The notes: a model not told the origin generated them from the letters alone. 15,000 bases of DNA from Halocaridina rubra (GCA_037179515.1 JAXCGZ010005034.1:1-15000), one strand, 5' to 3'; positions 1 through 8,973 are shown, numbered from the stretch's first letter. Translations and numbers: made by a program.

Positions 1-982
1 TACAAGAGTGTTCATTGACAGAATCGAAATATGAACAGAGAAGTCTAAATAGTCTTGTATTGAGAGCAGTTGACTTTACGAAGTACACCATCTTTACTGT
101 GGTATCAAGCACCTCTTTCAGCTCAGTAGGCAGTGTCTTGGCTGCTAAAGCTTGCTTGTGTATCATGCAGTGCATGTGCACTGCCTTACTGTTAACAACT
201 TTAATTCTTGTCTTAAATCCTGACTGACTGCCTAGCATGGCAGGAGCTCCATCTGTTGTGCAGCCACATAAGTTTTTCCGCTCTAGTCCATCACTTTCAA
301 AGAAAGAATTGACAAGTTCAGCTATATCTGTTCCTGTATTTGAAGCTTCGAGAGGATGGCAAAAAAATAAATTCTTCCTTAAAATCGTTATCTTTGATGT
401 ACCTAGTGAATGCACAGTTAGCCACGTCTGTCGTTTCTTCCAACTTGAGAGCATATATCCCTATGGGAACTGCCTTCATCTCAGATACCACCTGGTCCTT
501 GATATCTTTGGACATGTCAGAGAAACGTCACTGAACAGTGTTATTCGACAATGGCATGGTGTCAAGCTTTTTAGCATATAGTCCCCACAGCATAATTTTT
601 ACCATCTCTTTGGTGCATGGCAAGATCATCGTCTCCCCAATGGAGTGAGGTTTTTCTTTTAAGCAATTTTCGGTGAAACTACATATGAAGCATGGAGAGT
701 GGCTTTTTTTGCCTGATGAAATTTCCCTGAGGGATCCAGGTTTGAGCAGGTAAGTATGTTTTCTCTGTGCCTAAAGCAGTCCACATCTTTTCCATAGATG
801 AAAATCTCTGGATGACAGTCATGCAAAGGTCGCTGGAGCAAGCTTGGTTTCATTGCACCTGGAGACGATACTTTCGCACAGATGAAGCACTGAGGTATTT
901 CAGTTCCATCTTTAATAATGAGTGTGAACTTAAGCTTCATATACTCCTCACTGTAACATCGCTTTTTCTTCTGAGCATCCAT
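1..982 (-). pseudogene. hAT transposase (ZBED/Buster-like), broken and cut by the window edge
   Basis: The minus strand encodes the N-terminal half of a hAT-family DNA transposase of the type domesticated in vertebrates as ZBED5-like proteins. An ATG at 982 opens 107 codons with a BED zinc-finger region: PQCFIC supplies the Cys pair at residues 32 and 35, but the expected first His is Pro52 (QRPLHDCHPE). The frame then stops at 661-659, shifts near 650, and continues with a coding-like stretch carrying a TGA at 530-528 before MSKDIKDQVVSEMKA. A second shift near 350 opens a last frame to the left edge with CTTDGAPAML, whose Asp (253-251) matches the second catalytic Asp of the RNase H-like fold. 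The motif normally read LDESTD is LEETTD here (codon 440-438), so the first catalytic Asp appears to be Glu. The short segment after DVANC also looks a few residues shorter than usual. Family assignment is recognition from motifs. The gene is surely non-functional. The C-terminal half lies off the window. Confidence 0.88.
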
Positions 983-1547
983 TTCAACTGTGCTGCTATA
1001 GTCTGCAACAAAATTATGAGTATTCTAAGCTTTCGCATATTATAAACTGCAATATGCTGATTGAGAATTATTTTTTGGAAAACACTAATTAAGCAGTGTA
1101 AGGTAAAAAAAAAGTGCCCAAAATGTTATCACTGGAAATTGAAAAGTAAATTAGAAATATGGAACTCGAATATATTTACAAAAGTTTGCTGTAACATAAA
1201 ATAACCACACCTGAAAAGCCCACATTGCTCATGTTATTAGAAATTCAGAGAAAATTACTGTTAAAAAAAGTGAAATCGCACGCATTATCACGTACAAAGT
1301 AATATATAAAACTGTGCAGAAACACACCACAAAGTACCAAAAGTAAAACGAACGTCTTTAAAGAAGTGTACTGAAAACATGAAAATTTTGAGTAACAAAT
1401 GACGATTGACAGTCAATCAATATATCACACGATCCTCATCACACTTCGTCTCCACAATCTCATTCACTTGCACTCTAGCCCACTTGGTCACTGAATCCCT
1501 CACTTGCTTGTTCAGCTCACTTCTGCACAAGATCACACTCCCTCGTC
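983..1547. other. AT-rich non-coding stretch between hAT gene and retrotransposon
   Basis: No coding frame is visible on either strand. On the minus strand, directly upstream of the hAT start codon, a T-rich tract ends in TTGTTGCAG (AG at 1004-1003), which resembles a 3' splice site, so the transposase may have had an upstream exon. From about 1430 to 1545 the plus strand becomes rich in C, A and T with few G. If the element at right inserted into the hAT transposon, this stretch is hAT 5' non-coding sequence. Confidence 0.4.
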
Positions 1548-4035
1548 AGCAAACATGCTGAAGTTTATGAGGAAAGTCATATAGGTACTATTGAAGTCAT
1601 AAACTCAGTTGTTAACATGGCATGGGAAAAAAAATGTAGGATTTTGATTATGGGAGACTTTAATCATAAAGAGATAGATTGGATAAACCTTGACCCACAC
1701 AGTGGTGAGGACTCATTCGGGGCAAGATTCCTAGATTGCTTACAAGGGAATTTCCTACACCAACATGTAATGGAACCAACAAGGGCCAGGGGTGGGGATG
1801 AGCCATCACTACTTGATCTAGTGTTCACAGATAATGTGTGGATATTGAAAATATTGAGTATGAACCACCAATTGGAAAAAGTGACCACTGTGTGTTGTTG
1901 ATGGAGTATATCATTGAAGATATTCTTCCTGAGAGTAGAGGCACTGAGGACATGAGGAGGAACTATCCAAAAGGAGATTACATCAAAATGAATGAGCTTT
2001 TTGCAGTTATTGACCGGAGAACCTTATTTTACAACAAATCTGTACAAGAAATGTATGACATCTTTTGTGAGAAATATGGGAAGATAGTAGATTGCTGCAT
2101 ACCTGTCACCAAAGTAGGTGTAATTCATGCCAGAGAGAAATGGTTCGATAATGGGTGTAAAAGAGCTAAGGAGTGGAGAGACAAATGCTGGAAAAGGTAT
2201 AGGAGGAGAAAAAACATAAATGCCTGGCAAACCTACAAAAGAGCAAGAAATGACTACCTAAGTAAAAGGAGAGAGGCAGAGAGAGATTATGAGAGGGACA
2301 TCACCAGGAAGGCTAAAGAAAATCCCAAGCTTTTCCACAGCTTTATCAGAGGAAAACTGAAGGTAAAAGAACAGGTTTTAAGGCTAAAGAGAGCGGATGG
2401 AAGCATCACTGAGACGGATGAAGAGATCTGCAAAGAATTGAACAAGGAGTTTCAGTCAGTATTTACAGTAGAAAATACCCCACCCCCTCAGATTGCAGTG
2501 ATAGAAGCTCAAGGGCCGGTATTAGAGAACATCAACCTTACAGCCACAGAGGTATGCAAAGCGCTGATGGATTTAGATGTTCATAAAGCTACAGGTCCTG
2601 ATGACATATCCCCTCATGTGCTTAAGAAATGCGCAAACACAATATCAGTGGCACTAAGTATCATATTTAAGGAGTCACTGGAGTCGGGGGAGATTCCAAG
2701 ATGCTGGAAACAAGCAAATGTGATACCTATCTTCAAAAAGGGAAGGAGGGATACGGCTCTGAACTATAGACCAGTTTCCTTGACCAGCATAGTTTGCAAA
2801 GTTATGCAGAAACTACTAAGGAAACATATCTCTCTTCACTTGGAATCCTTCAACTTTTTGTCAGTGAGGCAACATGGCTTCAGAGAAGGTAGATCAACAG
2901 TAACAAACTTATTAGAATTTTATGATGAGGTAAGCCAAATCTTACAGGAAAGAGAGGGCTGGGCAGATTGCATATTCCTAGACTTCCAGAAAGCGTTTGA
3001 CACTGTTCCACATGGGAGACTTATTAGGAAGCTGCACTCAATGGCTAGAATAGGTGGAAATGTTTTGGAATGGATAAAAACTTACTTAGAAGGAAGGGAA
3101 CAGAGGGTTAGAGTAAGACACTCAGTGTCTGAATGGAGAAGAGTTAGTAGTGGAGTTCCACAGGGTTCAGTTTTAGGGCCACTTTTGTTCCTTTATATGT
3201 AAATGACCTACCAGAGTCTGTAAATTCATTCATGAATATGTTTGCAGATGATGCAAAGATTGTGAAGAAAGTAAAAAACGAGAACAATGGTAGAGAACTT
3301 CAGGAGGATCTAAATAATCTGCATGAGTGGTCAGAAAAGTGGCTAATGAAATTCAATACTTCAAAATGTAAGGAAATGAGAATGGGTACAAGTGCAAGAA
3401 GGCCCAATTTTGACTACTCGGTGGCTGGAGTACAACTTCAAGAGACAGAAAATGAGAGAGATCTAGGAGTAAACATACTGGCAGATTTGTCTCCAGAAAT
3501 ACATATAAATGGCATAGTAAGGGCAGCACATGCATTCTTATCAAATGTAAGGGTAGCCTTCAGGCACATGGACAAGGAAATGTTCAGAAATATTTATGTA
3601 ACCTATGTGAGGCCAAAACTCAAATATGCAGCCCCCTTTTGGAATCCGCACTTGAAAAAGCACATAGCTAAGCTTGAAAAAGTTCAAACACATGCCACGA
3701 AACTGGTGCCAGAAATACGCAATCTCAGCTATGATGAGAGGCTGAGGGAATTAGACTTACCATCACTCGAAGCTAGAAGAGTAAGGGGGGATATGGTGAC
3801 AGTCTTTAAATTCCTTCATGGTTATGATAGAGTGGATAGGGATCGATATTTCGATATGGCTGGCTCTAGAACTAGAGGTCATAGTTTGAAGCTTCGTAAG
3901 AAAACTTCTTTGCAGGATGTAAGGAAATACTTTTTCAGTGTAAGAGTAGTTGATAATTGGAATTCGCTAAGCGAGGAGGTAGTTAATGCTATCTCAATCC
4001 ATAGTTTTAAGGACAGGTATGATAAGTATCACTAA
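1548..4035 (+). pseudogene. ORF2: endonuclease plus reverse transcriptase, two frameshifts
   Basis: The endonuclease part shows LIMGDFN (metal-binding and catalytic Asp/Asn near 1650), LLDLVFTD and, after a one-base deletion near 1838, IGKSDHCVL with the catalytic SDH. A basic, charged linker follows (many Lys/Arg/Glu, about 2100-2450). The reverse transcriptase then runs in order: KATGPDDISPHVLK, ANVIPIFKKG, NYRPVSLTS, FLDFQKAFD (first catalytic Asp at 2981-2983), SSGVPQGSVLGPLLF, a one-base deletion at about 3192, and FADDAK with both catalytic Asp intact (3247-3252). The C-terminal region continues to a TAA at 4033-4035 and includes LGVNI, VRPKLKYAAPFWNP and DNWNSL, typical of this superfamily. 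The catalytic residues all survive, so the damage is recent and limited to truncation plus two indels. Frames are 0, 2 and 1 (position modulo 3). Confidence 0.9.
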
Positions 4036-4096
4036 GTCTAAAATGGAACCGATCAGGAGACGGGAAGATACGAGCTTTGGGCTCTTTCCCATAAAC

Positions 4097-4127
4097 ACAA
4101 TTAGGTAATCACAATTAGGTAATCACA
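4097..4127 (+). repeat. 3'-terminal direct repeat of the CR1-like element
   Basis: The 14-mer ACAATTAGGTAATC occurs at 4097-4110 and again at 4111-4124, followed by ACA. Tandem copies of a short unit at the 3' end, in place of a poly(A) tail, are characteristic of CR1/L2 elements and mark where reverse transcription starts. This fixes the right boundary of the element within a few bases. Confidence 0.8.
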
Positions 4128-4134
4128 CACAGCT

Positions 4135-4165
4135 GAAACGAAGTGTTGCATCGTTTCGTATGCAA
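4135..4165. other. Overlapping alternative hairpins just beyond the retroelement 3' end
   Basis: GAAACGA (4135-4141) pairs with TCGTTTC (4151-4157) over a 9-base loop. TTGCAT (4146-4151) pairs with ATGCAA (4160-4165) over an 8-base loop. The two stems share bases and cannot form together. This could be chance, or old flank structure. Confidence 0.4.
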
Positions 4166-4313
4166 TATGATAATGATAAACTAAATAAAGTATAAAATTG
4201 CGCACAGTACATAGGACACACCCAAACAAACGAACAAAATCATGTATACAGATAAAAATATTACAGTCTATTTTTCTCCTTTACCTAACTTCAAACAAAA
4301 ATTACCATATATA

Positions 4314-4477
4314 GTAACACACATCAACACACCACTCCCAACCTCACACCCAGCCACACCTCACACTTGCCACACCACTCCACACTATCCACCAAGTCAC
4401 ACCATACTCCACACCGCACCACACAAACCTAGCCACATCACAACTCACATCACACCAAACCACGTCCTGACACACTA
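4314..4477. repeat. C/A-rich, G-poor imperfect minisatellite
   Basis: About 160 bases made of variations on CACA, CCACA, CCACACC and CATCACA, with only about seven G on the plus strand. There is no fixed period. It reads as a decayed CA-type simple repeat. The stop-free frames across it on both strands are composition artefacts. Confidence 0.75.
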
Positions 4478-4668
4478 TTAATGGTCTTTTTACGCCATGC
4501 ATTGCCGCTATAGCAATACCCGTCACACTACACCACTTCGCACATACAAAACCAGTAGTGTCCTATTTCATCAAACTTTTCTTATGAGTCTAGAACACAT
4601 CAGTTTTATCCTTAGTAATGCCACACATTTTGGAATATCAGTGTTACTGAAATCGACGGAACATTCCC

Positions 4669-4949
4669 TATAGGCCTATATAATGCTTCAGTAAAAAGTG
4701 GCCACAGAGAAGCCAACCTGGTCCAGGCAGCAACACTTATCCCGAATTCTCAACCTGTGAGTGGTGCATACCTAACAACAGCGCGCGTCTCTATTCCTGT
4801 GCAATACTCTACAGTCAGTGCATGGTCAGTCACACGGCCTAAAGCGCGTATCGGGCCTTACCCCCTAATGACCTGTGGGGAAGGGAGCACCTCCTGACAG
4901 ACCCCATTCATACCCCAAGGGGTATGCATTCCCCAGTTGAAAATCCCTG
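4669..4949 (-). mobile_element. Probable 5' terminal region of a hAT element, pointing left
   Basis: Read on the minus strand from 4949 this starts CAGGGATTTTCAACTGGGG, which has the CAGGG start and the TTTTCAAC core typical of hAT terminal inverted repeats. It is followed by a subterminal inverted repeat, CATACCCC at 4909-4916 and GGGGTATG at 4919-4926 separated by AA. Bases 4950-4957 (atctagtg) would be the flanking copy of an 8-bp target duplication. A TATA-like run within a 12-bp palindrome (TATAGGCCTATA, 4669-4680) lies some 270 bases inside. The orientation agrees with the minus-strand hAT transposase at 1-982. The left limit is arbitrary. The alternative is a separate non-autonomous hAT copy. 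Confidence 0.55.
4931..4949 (-). repeat. Candidate hAT terminal inverted repeat
   Basis: On the minus strand the 19 bases run CAGGGATTTTCAACTGGGG. hAT termini usually begin CAG and are short and imperfect. The partner terminus would lie beyond the left edge if this belongs to the transposase at 1-982, so the pair cannot be compared here. Confidence 0.5.
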
Positions 4950-5015
4950 ATCTAGTGACTTATTAGGGTTCTCTCAAAAATAACTATTTTGATATAAGGA
5001 GGGGTAGTTTGGGCA

Positions 5016-5029
5016 TTCCTTGCAAGGAA
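5016..5029. other. Perfect 14-bp palindrome
   Basis: TTCCTTGCAAGGAA is fully self-complementary. It lies left of the SINE copy at 5112-5283 and may belong to its 3' flank or to another old repeat. No role is implied. Confidence 0.5.
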
Positions 5030-5111
5030 GGGTCTCCCTGTCAATTTTGCATGTTCATTAAGCACACCCCAATATGTAAGGGATATATGAATGAAATATG
5101 TCTCACAAAAA

Positions 5112-5283
5112 GGTTATTTGCCATTTTATGTGTCACTATTTATCCCCATTACGTGGGTGGACACAGAAAAGTTGAAGCTGGGGAATTCAGGCAGGGAGCA
5201 CTTCCTAATGCTCCATGGTGGGATCGAACAGGGCCTTGCTACTGATCATGTCGAGCTCTCTAACCGTAGCCCTGCAGCAGTCC
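5112..5283 (-). mobile_element. tRNA-derived SINE, copy 1
   Basis: Read on the minus strand from 5283, a tRNA-like head holds an A-box-like segment AGGGCTACGGT (5273-5263), then GAGAGC, and a B box GTTCGATCCC (5229-5220), separated by 33 bases as in an internal RNA polymerase III promoter. The tRNA-unrelated body continues with TGTGTCCACC (about 5164-5155), TGGGGATAAATAGTGACA and an A-rich end near 5112. The body aligns with 7331-7497 and with 6341-6400, which is what identifies it as a dispersed family. Degenerate, with no protein-coding capacity. Confidence 0.72.
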
Positions 5284-5950
5284 CCTCTACTTGGTATATA
5301 TATTCCCTGGAAAATGCAATATTCTCCTACTTCAAAAGGAAATTCAACTCTCCTAGAGTTTGACTTCTACTTCAAAAAGCATTAAAAGAAAAGTGATGAC
5401 AATAAGCTTTTTAGATTGGTACTGAAACCTTTTGGGCAAAATTATTTGAATAAATAAGACCTAACCATGTTCTTGAATACGTAGGAAAATGCAATATCAT
5501 CCTACCTTCGAAAAGCTTTCTTTTTCAAGATTTTGTCTTCTCTGCCTAAGAGCATTAAAAGAGGAGTGATGTAACTTTTGTGCAAAAGAATCCGTATAAA
5601 TCAAGTACTACACGGTATCTATACCCAGGAAAACACAATAGTCTTTCACCTCGAAAGAGAATTTCTCTTTCCAAGTGTTCATCTTCTCTTCCAAAGAACA
5701 TTAAAAGCCAAGTGATGATACTAACCTCTTCAGATTGGTAGTTGATCCTCTTAGACAAAATAATGCGCATAAATCAAATGCTACAAGATATTAATACTCC
5801 AAGAAAGATGCAATATCCTCTAGTTTCGAAGGAAAGATTTCTTTCAGAGCCTCTCTCTTCTCTCCTGAAGAACCTTAAAGGCGAATTTATGATATTAACC
5901 TTTTCAGACTGGTTGATGAACCTTTCTGGTAACTTCCACCGAGCAGTATT
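5284..5950. repeat. Diverged tandem array, about 175 bp per unit, four units
   Basis: Four related units begin near 5284, 5460, 5608 and 5780. A landmark resembling AAAATGCAAT recurs at 5311, 5486, 5630 and 5805 (spacings 175, 144 and 175). Each unit then has a pyrimidine-rich TTCTCTTC-like part and CATTAAAAG followed by AGTGATGA or similar. Units 1, 3 and 4 also share TTCAGATTGGTAGTTGA-like sequence, and units 1 to 3 an AATAAATCAA-like end. Unit 2 is short because it lacks about 30 bases after the GTGATG landmark. Unit 4 fades out near 5950. This has the form of an old satellite-like array. Small open frames inside it on both strands are incidental. Confidence 0.75.
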
Positions 5951-6340
5951 TAATAAAAAAAAGAGATAAAAACATATTAAACGAGCCTATTGTGACATAT
6001 TTCATCTAACTGCTAGGAAATGAAACCGTAATCTACTCAACTTTGGGTAAAAAGTTAAAGCATAAAACAAAATAATCAAAATATGTTCTGTGCAGTAACC
6101 ATAATGTTTGAGATGGGAATGCCGTTATACCTCATAGATACAATCAGTTTTAATTGTACTTGTATTTAGATTTGGCAGTGCTGTCATGAGGAAAAGGATC
6201 TTCTCAGCAGATCTGCTTATATCAAAGAAAACCATTATATATGGCATAAAACTTTTAGAAAATTCCTTATCCCCCACCTTCTTTACTCCCCCCTCAAAAT
6301 CAAACGGGTGGAAGGTATACACAACAGAGAAAATTATATA
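5951..6340. other. AT-rich spacer, no gene seen
   Basis: No supported coding frame, RNA gene or clear repeat on either strand. The overlapping open frames at 6125-6491 run in both directions without any recognisable motif and are treated as chance. Confidence 0.5.
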
Positions 6341-6400
6341 TTCTTTATTTTTGTCGTTTTGTGTCACTTATAATCCCCATTCAAAGTTGGTGGACATAGG
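6341..6400 (-). mobile_element. SINE fragment, copy 2 of the family (3' part only)
   Basis: On the minus strand this reads ATGTCCACCAAC, then TGGGGATTATAAGTGACACA and an A-rich end. It matches the body of the SINE at 5112-5283 (TGTGTCCACC, TGGGGATAAATAGTGACACA) almost base for base over about 40 positions. The tRNA-like head is absent, so this is 5'-truncated or eroded. Confidence 0.65.
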
Positions 6401-7157
6401 GTGGAGTTATAAGTGTTTTATATACTCACACAAATTTATATCGACTTTTAGATGGTTGAGATTCCACTGTGAATTTGCTGTACTGTTATGACTTTCTTAA
6501 ATCAATTTGCATTAATTGAAAATGTTAAGTGATTAGCTTTTTTGAAGTTATTGCTATTGCAGATAATACAGTCATTAAAAGCCAAATGACCCCAGAATTC
6601 TATTTATTGTACTAAGATGAAAATTGCTAGCATATTTTCAGAGTAAGGAAAACTATGCCGATCCAAACATAAAATTATTCATATACAGAGAAACCACAGG
6701 GAGGCTGCAATAATTCTCTGGCAAAGCTCTCGTGTTGACTAATTCATGTTGAATCTCACAGAAACGGTAGCAAATGTGGAAAAGAAATAACTCTTTCTGT
6801 AACTGAAGAACATTTCAAAGGCATCCCAGCAAAATCACTAGAATAATAGATTCTTAAAGAAAGGGCTGCAATTCCTAATAAGCATCTCTCAATCAAATTT
6901 TTTTAAAATTCTTGAGTCGTCAAGAAAAAAGTTTCATTTCAAGTCTTATACAATGTACATTTCAGAGTGTCGTTGAAATCCTTCAAAAACTTTCTTATCT
7001 AGTCTTTCATGGAAGCTATTTTAGCTTTGATTTCCTATTTTTTAAAGATTTCTGAAAGTTCTCTGGGTATATTTTCTCACCAGGTCTTCTAGTATTCAGT
7101 GCTATATTCAAAGAGGGTTTGAGACATTGTAAGAAGGATACGTAGCATTTGTAAGGA
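6401..7157. other. AT-rich spacer, no gene seen
   Basis: No coding frame with recognisable motifs. A short string at 6571-6588 (CATTAAAAGCCAAATGAC) is almost identical to the CATTAAAAGCCAAGTGAT landmark of unit 3 in the 5284-5950 array, but the surrounding bases do not align. Confidence 0.45.
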
Positions 7158-7269
<112 letters not shown>

Positions 7270-7330
7270 ATTCCCGTAAGTGTGAAATCACTGTTCTTTG
7301 TGAGTGGTCATATAATGAGTATGAGTATTG

Positions 7331-7497
7331 CACTTTTTTTTTGTCAAACTTATTCCCCATATGAATGAGAGTGCATGGACACTTGGTAGAACTGAAGGAT
7401 TAAGGCTTGACATCCATCCTAAGATCCCGCGGTGAGATTGAACCTGTATTAATTGCTTGCTGACTCATTCACTCTACCACCGCACTATTGCGGCCCC
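7331..7497 (-). mobile_element. tRNA-derived SINE, copy 3
   Basis: Read on the minus strand from 7497 the head is GGGGCCGCAA, then an A box TAGTGCGGTGG (7487-7477) followed by TAGAG, and a B box GGTTCAATCTC (7444-7434), 32 bases apart, the layout of a tRNA-type polymerase III promoter. The tail has AGTGTCCATG, TGGGGAATAAGTTTGACA and a run of nine A. The body aligns with the SINE at 5112-5283. Of the three copies in the window it has the best-preserved promoter boxes. Confidence 0.78.
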
Positions 7498-7498
7498 A

Positions 7499-8437
7499 AG
7501 TATGATGATTGAGTAAATATATCAGAAACACATGAGGAGACATTAAGTAGAAATATAAACAGTGTCTACTTGAAATTTATAGTAGGTAGCATTCATATAG
7601 AAGTTTATATGCATATGTGCATATGCTTATTTACAGCTTAGTGCTGTACACTATGACAGGTGGATGCAGGTGCGATTGCCGCTACATGATGCGATGGTAG
7701 TATACCAACTACTGCAGTAGGGCCCACATCAGAATAACTTAACCCACTTTCCCATTAGGTGATTCAAGCAGTGTGGTGGTGGGATGAATTTTGGTGACCT
7801 TTTATCACCTTAGAGGTAAGATGAGTGAGACGGGATGCATTGGCTTTCTATTGAATGGCTATGCTTTGATTGAACCACCATCCTTACAAGGCAGATTCAG
7901 ATGTATGTATTGTTTCTACGACTGGGGAGACAGGAAACAATGGAGTATATTTTCGCTTTCGAGTATATTTATCTATGCATTTTCAAAATTATGTGTATGC
8001 ATATGTACATATATATTATAAACACTTTTTAGTTCTGTAATACACAGTTACATACACTCTTGCCGCTTGGTAATAAATTTTACATCTCTTATACAACATT
8101 TTTTAGCATGGCATTCTCATTATCCCGGCACTAATTAGCTTCTTATTTAAAAAGAAAAGAAAAAATAAAATATCTTAGGCGAGTTTTTCACTAGATAATT
8201 TCACTAAATAATTGCACAGCCTCTGCTTTTGTTTATGAACAGGTGATATTTTTTTAAACAATAACAAATTATGCATTATTATTGCACTATTCAAGCCGAC
8301 TTTCATATTTTCATGATTAGTACATTTAGCATATGTATTTTTTTTATTATTTATTTGCTTAATATTTTTCCTTCTGCTAATGAATTACATAAGATTTTAT
8401 ATTTATTTAAATACCACTATTTTTAGGACCTGAGTAT
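7499..8437. other. AT-rich spacer, no gene seen
   Basis: No supported gene. Visible structure is limited to a small hairpin (TACAGC 7632-7637, loop TTAGT, GCTGTA 7643-7648) and a GCATAT/ATATGC inverted repeat near 7610-7625. The rest is low-complexity A/T sequence that grades into the microsatellites to the right. Confidence 0.5.

Positions 8438-8526
<89 letters not shown>
8438..8526. repeat. (GA)n microsatellite
   Basis: About 88 bases of GA repeat with a single GG interruption near 8450-8451. It forms the left part of a compound simple-repeat block that runs on to 8973. Confidence 0.97.
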
Positions 8527-8527
<1 letters not shown>

Positions 8528-8547
8528 ATTTAATCTGGATTAATGAT

Positions 8548-8581
8548 TTGTTGTTGTTGTAATAATAATAATAATAATGAT

Positions 8582-8664
<83 letters not shown>

Positions 8665-8696
8665 TAAAAATAATAATAATAATAATAATAATAATG

Positions 8697-8769
<73 letters not shown>

Positions 8770-8835
8770 TAATATTAAGAAAATGATAAGAATAATAGTA
8801 ATAATAATGATAATAATAACAATGATAATAGCAAC

Positions 8836-8903
<68 letters not shown>

Positions 8904-8928
8904 TAACAATAATAATAATAATAATAAC

Positions 8929-8973
<45 letters not shown>
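8548..8973. repeat. Compound (TTG)n and (AAT)n trinucleotide tract
   Basis: Four TTG units are followed by more than 400 bases of AAT repeat on the plus strand, with scattered AAC, AAG, ATG and AAA variants concentrated between 8766 and 8835. The long open frames across it on both strands (poly-Ile, poly-Asn, poly-Leu) are products of the repeat, not genes. Confidence 0.97.

Larger units (their letters stand above)
1548..4127 (+). mobile_element. 5'-truncated CR1/L2-like non-LTR retrotransposon
   Basis: A plus-strand retrotransposon of the CR1/Jockey superfamily. It encodes an apurinic-type endonuclease, a reverse transcriptase and the usual C-terminal region, then ends in a short 3' UTR with a 14-bp direct repeat, the form of 3' end that CR1 and L2 elements carry. 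Recognisable coding sequence begins inside the endonuclease at about 1548, so the promoter, any ORF1 and the start of the endonuclease are missing. That is the usual outcome of incomplete target-primed reverse transcription. The exact 5' junction is uncertain by some tens of bases. I see no clear target-site duplication. Only two frameshifts interrupt about 2.5 kb of coding sequence, so it is far younger than the element at 11048-14351. Confidence 0.88.

Noticed and set aside
237..1045. Plus-strand frames at 237-581 and 767-1045
   Set aside because: Shadows opposite the hAT transposase frames, which carry recognisable family motifs on the minus strand.
1811..1820. gatctagtg near 1816 as the other copy of the hAT target duplication atctagtg
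   Set aside because: It lies inside the conserved LLDLVFTD coding motif of the CR1-like endonuclease, so the match is a chance result of coding sequence.
4242..4526. 79- and 60-codon frames over the C/A-rich repeat
   Set aside because: The Thr/His/Pro and Val/Cys/Trp composition follows directly from the strand-skewed repeat.
5555..5969. 71- and 75-codon frames inside the 175-bp array
   Set aside because: They occur in opposite directions, cover different parts of the repeat unit and are not shared by all units.
7434..7497. A functional tRNA gene suggested by the A and B boxes
   Set aside because: The acceptor and anticodon stems do not close into a cloverleaf, and the sequence continues into a body shared with other copies, so a SINE is the better reading.
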